64,000 bases of DNA from Chitinophaga sp. YR627 (GTDB lineage: Bacteria; Bacteroidota; Bacteroidia; Chitinophagales; Chitinophagaceae): NCBI RefSeq assembly GCF_900114995.1, contig NZ_FOUX01000004.1:744001-808000 (forward strand), read 5' to 3'. The notes below the pieces were generated by a model. The model worked only from the letters and a program-made list of their open reading frames with translations. It ran no database searches and was not told the origin of the DNA. A program made the translations under genes and the position numbers. This document shows, in pieces, positions 1 through 7,474 of this stretch (positions are counted from its first letter, which is position 1; each line of letters starts with the position of its first letter).

Positions 1-112
1 CAACAGCTGCAAGCTAATTATCCACATTACAGCCTCAAGTCAGATGTCAGCTTCATCGCCGGCTCACAAGCTACTCGATTTTGTTAAATTCATAGTAAAC
101 AAATCAACACTG

Positions 113-853
113 ATGGCAAAACAAATTTCTTTCATCACCTTCACCGGTAAACTGGGTAACCTGATCGGGTACGAGCGCGGAGGCAAATACTTCCTGCGGA
201 GCACACCTGAACAAGTCAGACAAACCCCTGCTACCCGTCGTGCGGCACAACGCTTCGGATTAGCAAGCAGCAAAGCGGCGCTTATTCGTCACGCCTTTTA
301 CGATGAACTGGATATCCATTGCGATAGCGGTCATATCAACCGTCTGAATAAACTGCTGATCAAGGCAGCAGGCAATCACGCTGCTATTACCCGTTTCCGT
401 TTTAATCAGTATACGGGAACAGACCGTTTCTTTTCTATAGAGCCTAAACTGTTTAGAAATGGCACTTTACACATCCCTGCACAATCAATCCATCTTCATA
501 AAGACATAGCTGCATTGGAAATTAAAGTGATCGCTACCCGGATTGATTTCAATTCAAAACAGATCTGTCATACAGAAACAGTAGTGATGACAATCGATCC
601 CGCTGTTCATTTCTGCGGAGCAGATGTCCCGCTGGATATTACCGGCACCGGCACACTAGTAGTCACCTTGCAGATAAGAGGACTAGATAAAGAAGGTTAT
701 TCCCGTAAGCAATACGAGGCCGCTGATATTATAGCTGTAATGGAGCCGCATATACCGGTGTTCTTTAGCAAGCCTGCTTATCCATCAGGAATACTTTCTT
801 TCGATAAGACCAGGCAGACGTGTATTTCAAAACCAGTAGTACAACGAGAATAA
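113..853 (+). CDS. Hypothetical protein, Bacteroidota type
   Basis: I cannot assign a function. The open frame extends upstream to 44, but I chose the ATG at 113 because the sequence from there (MAKQISFITFTGKLGNLIGY) starts like a family of short Bacteroidota proteins that share a TGKLGNL-(F/Y)-Y...YFLR...RxxxxFG N-terminal block. The protein is about 246 aa. The first 60 residues are basic and Arg/Gln-rich (TPATRRAAQRFGLAS), and the rest is beta-rich with alternating hydrophobic residues (DIAALEIKVIATRIDF, TGTLVVTLQIRGL). There is no signal peptide or transmembrane segment. No operon partner is visible, since the next gene begins about 680 bp downstream. That it is a real gene is well supported by its length and composition; the start is less sure. 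Confidence 0.6.
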   Translation: MAKQISFITFTGKLGNLIGYERGGKYFLRSTPEQVRQTPATRRAAQRFGLASSKAALIRHAFYDELDIHCDSGHINRLNKLLIKAAGNHAAITRFRFNQYTGTDRFFSIEPKLFRNGTLHIPAQSIHLHKDIAALEIKVIATRIDFNSKQICHTETVVMTIDPAVHFCGADVPLDITGTGTLVVTLQIRGLDKEGYSRKQYEAADIIAVMEPHIPVFFSKPAYPSGILSFDKTRQTCISKPVVQRE

Positions 854-1170
854 ACCATCCACCGCCACAGTGTTTTTGTTATGATGATACCATTGAATTG
901 AATGCCCACCCGTTTTCGTTATTATACTGCATTACCAACTTTTACTACAGCTTTATACTGGAGTTATATTTCCATGTCCGTTTTGTATTGCGGCATATTC
1001 AATTGTCCATGATTGTCGCTATATACAGCTGAATCAGAGAAGCGTATCAAGTCCACGTCTTTTCCAGCAACGCCTCCTGTACTTCCCGGGTCTTATACGG
1101 TTGCAAAGGCAGTGTATCAGCCTCCATTTCCATTCACTATTCCGGCAAAAAGACAAGTTGTCAATACATT

Positions 1171-1280
1171 ATACCCTTTAAGGTATAATAAATGCTTTTG
1201 GCGTGTGCCTTCCGGCACCGCGCTTTCCGCTCCAAGTCCTCGTACCTGCGGGCTTTCCACTTCAATCGCTCACGCGATTG
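1171..1280. repeat. GC-rich structured intergenic element
   Basis: The 854-1529 gap holds no credible gene but contains this GC-rich patch in AT-rich DNA. It has three short hairpins: TATACC/GGTATA (1171-1188), GTGCC-TTCC-GGCAC (1205-1218) and CAATCG/CGATTG (1263-1280). Between them are two imperfect direct copies of a unit that on the minus strand reads roughly GAYTTGGAGCGGAAAGCGCG (about 1220-1237 and 1248-1268). Copies of such GGAAAGC units look familiar from Bacteroidota intergenic repeats, but I cannot confirm that here. It may be a dispersed repeat or a structured RNA. Confidence 0.4.
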
Positions 1281-1529
1281 GCTGTTATATTTATATCGTC
1301 TTTCACTTCTTTTAACAAACCTTTGCCAGCTGGTTGTGGAGGCAATCCGTTCATCTTCCACCTCAGGGAGCAGCAACCTTTTTTGCAGTCAGTGATGATC
1401 TTAAGTAAAACGTTGCTAAGGTCCAGGGCACTTTTACAATAATTTACACAGTTTACATTTCTATTTACAATCCAAATCCCCTGCACTGAAATATATCAAA
1501 GTAAATTGGCTGAATCAAAATTTGATAGG

Positions 1530-2564
1530 ATGATAAAATATACCCTGAAGAGATACCCACACATTTACACCCTTTTCCTGATGTTCTTTTTTTGCACTTC
1601 CAGTGAAGGACAAAACATACCAGATCTCCCGAAACAAAATCTCAGGTCCGAAACTAAAGATTCAATCATTTCCCAGGTGCCTAATAGTATGGTTCGAAAT
1701 ATAAAGCAAGCCAGGAACGGAGACATTTTGATTGCTTCTTTCCTGGGCGTATTCCGATACGATGGAAAATCGTTTACTAATTTAACAGGTAAAATAAGTT
1801 CCCCCAGCTTCTTCGATGTGCTGGAAGATAGAAAAGGAAATCTTTGGCTCGCTTCCAGAGATTCAGGTATCTATTGTTTTAATGGTAAATCGTTTCAACA
1901 TTTCACAACAAGGGATGGGCTTGCCAGTAATACGGTCCTTCATATTTATGAAGATAGAGCCGGTAATATCTGGTTCGGAGCAACCCGTTACGATGGGAAA
2001 TCTTTTCGAAATTTCACCACAAAAGATGGATTTCCCAGTAACAATGTTCGTTTACTTCTTGAAGACAAGACCGGCAAGCTTTGGTTTGGTGGACATGGAG
2101 AAAATATGTTTGTTTATGATCCCCACCTGAATGGCGAAGTCGGACGGGGAAAACCATTTACCGTTGTAAAAAACAAAGATGGTAAAGTATTTAACAGTGT
2201 CTGGTCAATAATCGAAGATAAAAAAGGAAACATTTGGTTCGGTGAAGACGGTCTTTGGCGCTATGATGGCAAAACCTTTACAAAGGTGTCTCAGACGGGG
2301 GCTTATGCTATAATCGAAGATAAAAAAGGTAATATCTGGACTAATTTAGGGAATAGCATTTTGTGTTATGAAGAACAGTCCTTGTTTAATACAAACCCAA
2401 CTGTAAAAGAAATTAAAGTATCAGGAGAAAACAGTTTTTTGTTTGGGATGTTAGAAGCTAACGATGGAAGTATCTGGATTGGAGCGAGGGGACCTGAGAG
2501 TAAAGTGTATCGTTATGATGGAAAGACCGTCATAGGCTTTAAAGATAAAGACGATCAGAAATAA
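1530..2564 (+). CDS. Secreted two-component-regulator-type beta-propeller protein
   Basis: The protein is built almost entirely of Reg_prop (two-component regulator propeller) repeats. Motifs of the form EDKKGNIWFG...YDGKTF recur at least six times (EDRKGNLWLA, EDRAGNIWFG, EDKTGKLWFG, EDKKGNIWFG, EDKKGNIWTN, ANDGSIWIG). In hybrid two-component systems these repeats form the periplasmic sensor that binds glycans. Here the protein is about 344 aa, starts with a hydrophobic leader (YTLFLMFFFCTSSEG) and ends after the propeller, with no Y_Y_Y domain, histidine kinase or DNA-binding domain. It is therefore probably a free secreted or lipid-anchored propeller. I chose the ATG at 1530 over a TTG at 1506. 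A terminator follows. Ligand and role are unknown. Confidence 0.75.
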   Translation: MIKYTLKRYPHIYTLFLMFFFCTSSEGQNIPDLPKQNLRSETKDSIISQVPNSMVRNIKQARNGDILIASFLGVFRYDGKSFTNLTGKISSPSFFDVLEDRKGNLWLASRDSGIYCFNGKSFQHFTTRDGLASNTVLHIYEDRAGNIWFGATRYDGKSFRNFTTKDGFPSNNVRLLLEDKTGKLWFGGHGENMFVYDPHLNGEVGRGKPFTVVKNKDGKVFNSVWSIIEDKKGNIWFGEDGLWRYDGKTFTKVSQTGAYAIIEDKKGNIWTNLGNSILCYEEQSLFNTNPTVKEIKVSGENSFLFGMLEANDGSIWIGARGPESKVYRYDGKTVIGFKDKDDQK

Positions 2565-2596
2565 TTTGTATTGCTAAGCATTACTTCATCGGGAGT

Positions 2597-2626
2597 GAAG
2601 GCCTTCGCGGTCTTCAGGCTTTTTTT
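2597..2626 (+). terminator. Rho-independent terminator after the propeller gene
   Basis: GAAGGCC/GGTCTTC forms a 7-bp stem with one G-T pair around the loop TTCGC. It is followed four bases later by seven T residues, about 30 bp after the propeller stop codon. Confidence 0.6.
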
Positions 2627-2833
2627 ATTCCTACATTTTATCGTTTCATACTACTTCACATTTTTTATGTTCAAATATTTGTTTTTACCTTAGAATACGC
2701 AACAGATGCTGACAGCAGCACTGATGCCGGGCCCATAATAACATGTTGATATAGTGAATAAGATAGGGCATAAGGGATTGCGAAATAAAATTACAGGCAT
2801 CGTATCAAAAACTTTCACCTACAGTTTTGAAAT

Positions 2834-3382
2834 ATGACATTCAACGATTTTTTAAAGACCATGGAAAGTAATTTCCTAAACATCGATGAGAGACATATCT
2901 TATTCTGGAACTTATGGTGCCTCAACTATGCATTTGAAAAAATTGCACCAACTTACACTCACTATATTGAACTCAGTGATAGCTACAATCGGCTGTGGCG
3001 CATCAATGATAATAACATCACTGTTGATCCCACAGATTTTTCGTTCATTCAGAATTTTGATGATACCTCGTTCGATGCACTGGATGATTTTAAAATAGAA
3101 GAACTGGCAATAAAAGAATTTATCAACGGAGCCGATATTATCATAAAAGGGTTAACAGGAGGGACGAACAGATATGGTGGTAAAGCGGTGTTTACCATCC
3201 CTTTTAATATCATAGAAATACTATTGGATAAAGAAGGCTCTTCGGTAACTAAAGCGGAAGGCTTCAATCAACCAATCTGTATACAGGAAGCAACAGCTCA
3301 GCTAAAACTATCAACCGCCCTTTCGCAATTTGACACACGCTATCCCTTTGCTGACAGGAATATTTACAGAACTGGGATTTAA
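2834..3382 (+). CDS. Hypothetical protein, 182 aa
   Basis: I do not recognise this protein. It is acidic and aromatic-rich, with no signal peptide or membrane segment, so it is probably cytoplasmic. The N-terminal half is rich in W, Y and D (ILFWNLWCLNYAFEKIAP), followed by an acidic stretch (FDALDDFKIEELAIKEFI) and a small glycine-rich beta segment (GLTGGTNRYGGKAVFTIPF). Size and acidity are compatible with an immunity-type protein, but no toxin gene lies next to it, so this is only a possibility. It ends 13 bp from the stop of the convergent HxlR remnant. It stands alone, with about 270 bp of empty upstream DNA. Confidence 0.5.
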   Translation: MTFNDFLKTMESNFLNIDERHILFWNLWCLNYAFEKIAPTYTHYIELSDSYNRLWRINDNNITVDPTDFSFIQNFDDTSFDALDDFKIEELAIKEFINGADIIIKGLTGGTNRYGGKAVFTIPFNIIEILLDKEGSSVTKAEGFNQPICIQEATAQLKLSTALSQFDTRYPFADRNIYRTGI

Positions 3383-3394
3383 CGTGAAACACAC

Positions 3395-3811
3395 TCATGA
3401 CACCGGAAAATCACAATCTGTATTCTCCGTATCCACCCCATTCACCACATTGAATTTAGCATCTATCCTTTTGCCTGAAAATTCTTCACTGCCAAAGATC
3501 TCATGCCGGTGTGCTTCGCCCCACCGATGCATCTGACAAACGATATCCAGTAAAGTTTCTCCTAAAGGAGTGATAGTATATTCTACGCTAAGCGGGAAAC
3601 CTGCCTTTTCTGTTTTAGCAATAATGCCATGCTGCACCAGTTCTTTTAACTGGATATTCAATACTCTTCTGTCCCCATCAGGGATCTTCCGCTGTAACTC
3701 CCCAGGATGCCGGGATCCGGTATAAATATTATGCCTTATCAGCATTTCCGTGGCTGATATATTGGCCAGCCGCAGACTTCCCACCGTGCAAAACCTAGTG
3801 TCGCCGGTCAA
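3395..3811 (-). pseudogene. HxlR-family regulator, 5'-truncated chimera
   Basis: The C-terminal 100 residues are a typical HxlR winged helix. The stretch GELQRKIPDGDRRVLNIQLKEL lines up with the recognition-helix region of the family, followed by the wing (VEYTITPLGETLLDIV) and the conserved MHRWGE. The first half of the domain (usual CPV...GGRWK...LILY) is missing. In its place the frame continues upstream without an ATG to about 4018, encoding foreign residues such as ISSEKGFIAYCRTSDTSLDD. The listed start is a TTG inside this unrelated stretch. The gene therefore looks fused to a fragment of another gene by a rearrangement, beside a truncated response regulator. It is probably not functional, though a short product could be made. 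Confidence 0.55.
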
Positions 3812-3953
3812 AGTCAGATCAGGTGCATAAAAAGAATTGAATTGCCGGTTACGGGTGAAATAGGCGTCATCCAGCGATGTATCACTAGTCCTGCAGTAAG
3901 CGATAAACCCTTTCTCTGATGAAATGATGGCATTCAGTCGCTCCAGCTCAAGG

Positions 3954-4523
3954 TCATAGCCGGAGGGACCGGGAAGACGATAATTTGTGTTCGAGCGATC
4001 GAGGAGACAGATATGTTGTTATTTTCTGTTTTCCAGAATAAAATGCAACATAATTGCTTAAACCCTCCACATATTCTAGTTCATCTAAACTGATCCGGAC
4101 CATATTCCCCTTTCTTCCTGATTCAACAAAAATATAGTCATCATCGACATTATCACCACCAGAAGGGAATGTCATTGTTCCATATGCTCGCCTGACAGCC
4201 TTTAAGAAACGATTGTACTCTATGGGCTTCATGAGATAAGCTATCGCATTGAGTTTGTAGCTTTTTACTGCAAATTCAGAGTATGCCGTACAAAAAATCA
4301 CCTTAATATGATCAGGGAGAACACCTACCAGCTCAAGTCCGCTCACATCATCGATTCGGATATCAAAAAAAACAAGGTTAGGATTATGTTGCAAAGCGAG
4401 GGCATTCAGATTATGTCCTTTTGTCGAAGTAGCAACCAGTTCCAAACCTAGTACCCTTTTTATATAAAAAGCAATAACGTCTATCGCTGGTTGTTCATCA
4501 TCTATTATCAAACATTTTATCAT
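3954..4523 (-). pseudogene. LytTR-type response regulator, C-terminally truncated
   Basis: The receiver domain (about residues 1-118) is intact. It has the acidic pocket LIIDDEQPA, the phospho-acceptor region NLVFFDIRIDDVSGLELVG, a conserved FCTAYSEFAVKSY and the K-P of YLMKPIEY. A LytTR DNA-binding domain begins at about residue 130 (IFVESGRKGNMVRISLDELEYV) but stops after LSPRSLEHKLSSSR. The usual ending (RVHRSYIVN...) is replaced by SLRL and a stop. The loss lies exactly where the HxlR chimera frame begins, pointing to one deletion or rearrangement. The start overlaps the 3' end of the histidine kinase gene by 26 bp, the normal LytS/LytR operon arrangement. I chose ATG 4523 over the TTG at 4529. 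It probably cannot bind DNA normally. Confidence 0.65.
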
Positions 4524-5639
4524 TTTCAATCAGATTTATCATCATGTTAATACTATAAAATTCTTTTTCGTTATATACAACCAACAAATGCCTATCAGGA
4601 TAAAGCAGTCGAAGACGCCTTCGCAAATTATTTAAGCCAATCTCAGAGGAAGATTCATTAAACGCTCTTTTCTTCTTTTTATTAATACAGGTAAACGACA
4701 GGTAATCGCTGGTACATTCTAATATGAATTTTAATTGGATGATTTACATCCAAGCTCTCACAATATTTAAAAGCATTCTCTAACAGGTTAATCATAGACC
4801 AACCTGGAATATTGCGCATGTGAAGATCACCATTTTTTTAATCACGATTTGCATGGCGCCAGCAAGTCGATGCTGATAGACATCGATGAGCAACATCAGA
4901 TTTTTATATTCTTCACTTACCGAAACGACTCCTGATGTAGCAGATAAACTATCGTCAAGTGCGTACCTCATTAACATTGAAAGTTTTCAAATACCCATAG
5001 CTAACTCCTCGGAAACAGTTAATCCTTGTAAAAAGGACTATTTAAAGTATTATGTAAAAAGTGGGGATTGATCTTAGCCTTCAACAACACCATCTCCAAT
5101 AGTAGGCTTTGCTTTTCCCGTTGCAACTCATGCTGCCTAAGTAAGGCATTTTCTAATTCCATCTGTTTCCCTTTACATTCCAGCTCATACTTCTCACGCT
5201 CTATTCGCCGAAGCTTGTTTTCTTTCCTATAAAATACTCGTCCAACAAAATAAAAGAGGGAATAAAAGAAATGTTGAATATATCCTAAAAAGGCAGTTTG
5301 CATATATTGTATCATATCATAAGTGACATATAATTTTACTCCCCAAAACGACAGTACTTTATACACATGTAAATAACCAAAGAAAAGTAAGATGAGAAAA
5401 CTTTAGCACAATACCAACGCACCCACAAACCGCCCTAATCCTGGAAACGATCGAAATATCTAGAGACTCAAATAAAAAGTGGCGCTAAATGGGATAATAT
5501 GGAATATAACTTTCGTCAATCCGGGGTTCTAATTCGATAAAACATTAATACCATATACATATCCGGTGTAAGCAATCCAAGTAGCAACATGTATTATAGC
5601 ATTATTCTTTAGAACATCAACAATTCGCACGCTAACCAT
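4498..5639 (-). pseudogene. LytS-type sensor histidine kinase, decayed
   Basis: Pieces of one histidine kinase are spread over all three minus frames. A membrane-like N-terminus starts at the ATG at 5639 (MVSVRIVDVLKNNAIIHVAT) and is broken by stops. The open stretch 5366-5019 carries a coiled coil and the phospho-acceptor motif LKAKINPHFLHNTLN. A second stretch holds VSEELAMGI-stop-KLSMLMRYALDDSLS. The ATPase part shows INLLENAFKYCES and, after another frameshift near 4740, FTCINKKKKRAFNESSSEIG with GLNNLRRRLRLLYP. It ends at 4498 inside the response regulator start. At least two frameshifts and three in-frame stops make a functional kinase impossible. The intact gene would have been a partner of the adjacent LytTR regulator. 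Confidence 0.7.
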
Positions 5640-6448
5640 AACGATTCGATTTTTTTAGTAAAAAATATCTTCTTTTACATAAATGCTGCAGTCGTATCAA
5701 ATACACAAGTCCGATATCTCTTCAAAAAAATAAATACAAGAGAAAAAAACGGACAATAAAATCTACGATAAATGTGTATCAAACTTTATGTCACGACAGA
5801 AGCAAAACATTACCACAGCGAATTTCCAAATCTTTACTGCGAACAAAGCGCATTTACTACGAAGCGAATAACTCTTTGGACATCGAGAATATCAACGATA
5901 TCGACTAACCATTTTCAAAATTATTCACCATCTTTGATAAAGAGCCAACAAGAATAACATTGGCGAGTTAACCTAAATAGTTTTACAATGATGTTAACAT
6001 TTGGAAACACCTCTTATATCAAAAAAAGAAAATTTCAGTAATGCCCAAAATTCTACATAAGTAGAGTATTCAAAGAATTTGATTAGCTAGGTACAACACT
6101 TTAATCTTATTCCTCAGTCACGTCAGGGGCAAGCTTTGCTAATCACAAAGCGTAATAAAACATATAAAATCAACGAAGCATTGATTATCGTAAAAACTGC
6201 TACAATGGGTTATTAATACGCTCATGCTACAAGGCGACAACTTATACATTTTAGCAATATGGCTAAATGCATGCTGTAACAAAGGATTCGCTTTGTTACA
6301 AAACAACATCAACAGGTAACAACTTTCACATGCATCAATATACTCTGCTGCATGCACAAACATCGAAAGATTCAGCAAATAATACCAAGTAAAATAAGAT
6401 GCATACGCTTAACTATTAAAATTTGTAGTACACGATAAAAAACGAAAA
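5640..6448. other. AT-rich gap without a supported gene
   Basis: This is about 0.8 kb of strongly AT-rich sequence between the decayed kinase and the small secreted proteins. The short open frames here have no recognisable motif, no convincing ribosome binding site and unlike composition. It may be further decayed coding DNA plus the promoter of the plus-strand small genes. I see no RNA gene, insertion sequence or CRISPR array. Confidence 0.5.
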
Positions 6449-6739
6449 GTGAAAACAATTCATAGATATATCAAGATAACGTCATTGTTCATATTAATTG
6501 TGGGAACGGCTTTCATTTTTCAACAAACGAGTACGGCGAAAAAAAGTAGAACAATGTATATTTTCTATAAGACTGGATCGTTGGGATTTTGCACATCCCC
6601 GACGATAATACCATACACGACCAATGTAGCAGACGCAATAAACGATAAACCACTCACGCAAAGTATCTATTATACCACAATGTTTTTTTCCAATTGTCCA
6701 TATACTGTAATCTATAGGTCAGAAGATGAAACAAAGTAA
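6449..6739 (+). CDS. Small secreted two-cysteine protein, copy 1 (divergent)
   Basis: This 96-aa protein has an N-terminal hydrophobic leader (ITSLFILIVGTAFIF) and a secreted part that aligns with the next two genes. All three share SL-x-x-CT, then YTT(N/D), then YYTT and a final CP. In this copy these read SLGFCTS, PYTTN, IYYTT and NCPY. Two conserved cysteines about 50 residues apart could form a disulfide outside the cytoplasm. The apparent start is GTG, since no ATG precedes the leader in frame. It is the most divergent and most AT-rich copy, with an extra charged tail (SEDETK). I know no named family and cannot state a function. Confidence 0.6.
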   Translation: MKTIHRYIKITSLFILIVGTAFIFQQTSTAKKSRTMYIFYKTGSLGFCTSPTIIPYTTNVADAINDKPLTQSIYYTTMFFSNCPYTVIYRSEDETK

Positions 6740-6764
6740 TAAAAACAATTCCTAAAACAAATAT

Positions 6765-7046
6765 ATGAATCTTGCAAAAATAATACTATCGGCTATCATC
6801 TTATCAAGCGCTTTTGCAACGCTGACGGCTCTAAAGGCGACTAGGTCCCTAAACCTTTTTTATACCGTAGATGCCGCAAACCCAATTACCTCGTTAAGGA
6901 TATGTACCAGAGCAACATTGGTATCATATACTACCGACCAACAGGTTGCATTACCTAATGCACCGGTGATAATACAAACAACATACTACACGACTCCAAT
7001 CAGAACAAGGCCCTGCCCAACAACTACCATTTACAGCGCAGAGTAA
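6765..7046 (+). CDS. Small secreted two-cysteine protein, copy 2
   Basis: This 93-aa paralogue of its neighbours lies 25 bp after copy 1, probably in the same transcript. Its signal peptide (LSAIILSSAFATLTA) leads to KATRSLNLFYTVDAANP, then the shared cysteine motif SLRICTRA, SYTTD, TYYTT and PCPTTTIYSAE. It is much closer to copy 3 than to copy 1: both have KATRSLN-x-FY-x-VD and end in SAE. The mature chain is Thr/Pro-rich and short on charge, with a predicted export route by Sec. No catalytic motif is visible. Function unknown. Confidence 0.65.
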   Translation: MNLAKIILSAIILSSAFATLTALKATRSLNLFYTVDAANPITSLRICTRATLVSYTTDQQVALPNAPVIIQTTYYTTPIRTRPCPTTTIYSAE

Positions 7047-7114
7047 CATAAAATCTTATGGGATAGCCGAAAACCATCAGAACAGAGTAGGCATTACTTT
7101 AAAAATTAAATTTA

Positions 7115-7131
7115 GCCTTTTGTGAAAAGGC
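7115..7131 (+). promoter_or_regulatory. Hairpin over the translation start region of copy 3
   Basis: GCCTTTT-GTG-AAAAGGC forms a perfect 7-bp stem ending nine bases before the ATG at 7141. Its 3' arm (AAAAGG) is the only purine-rich, ribosome-binding-like sequence before that ATG, so the hairpin could modulate translation. It could equally be an operator. The regulatory role is inference. Confidence 0.35.
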
Positions 7132-7140
7132 ACCATTGCT

Positions 7141-7422
7141 ATGAAAAAAGCAAAATTAATTCTTTCTGCAGTGGCACTGCTGGCAGTAGCCGGAGGAGCA
7201 GTTGCGTTCAAAGCGACTAGATCTTTGAACACCTTCTACAGCGTAGACGTGGCTAACTCAGTACCTTCACTGCGTCTGTGTACTAAGGCTGTGCAGACTA
7301 CTTACACAACTGACCCTCAGCTGGCCATCCCACAAGCACCTGCAATCACTCAGACGACCTATTACACTACACGTGTAAATTCAACATCTTGCCCTGCAAC
7401 AATTTTGTTCAGTGCAGAGTAA
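7141..7422 (+). CDS. Small secreted two-cysteine protein, copy 3
   Basis: This 93-aa protein has a clear signal peptide (MKKAKLILSAVALLAVAGGAVA), then KATRSLNTFYSVDVAN, SLRLCTKAVQTTYTTD, TQTTYYTTR and SCPATILFSAE. It matches copy 2 along its full length. Its base composition is noticeably richer in G and C than copies 1 and 2 and closer to the core genes of this window, so it may be the ancestral or actively used copy. It has its own 94-bp upstream gap with a hairpin near the start codon, and a strong hairpin follows the stop. No function can be assigned. Confidence 0.7.
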   Translation: MKKAKLILSAVALLAVAGGAVAFKATRSLNTFYSVDVANSVPSLRLCTKAVQTTYTTDPQLAIPQAPAITQTTYYTTRVNSTSCPATILFSAE

Positions 7423-7429
7423 AGAAAAA

Positions 7430-7451
7430 GACAGGACCTTCGGGTCCTGTC
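7430..7451. terminator. Bidirectional terminator between the small secreted gene and the S9 peptidase
   Basis: GACAGGACC-TTCG-GGTCCTGTC is a 9-bp stem with a UUCG loop. On the minus strand it is followed by TTTTTCTTT, the stronger orientation, and so ends the peptidase transcript. On the plus strand CTCCTTTATT follows. Confidence 0.75.
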
Positions 7452-7474
7452 TCCTTTATTACAAGTCGACAAAT

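Noticed and set aside
820..1486. Several short open frames on both strands between the first gene and the propeller gene
   Set aside because: They overlap one another, have no motif or plausible ribosome binding site, and arise from the GC-rich structured patch.
5772..6378. Two open frames of 61 and 79 codons in the AT-rich gap
   Set aside because: No signal peptide, domain or composition typical of genes; neighbours are decayed sequence.
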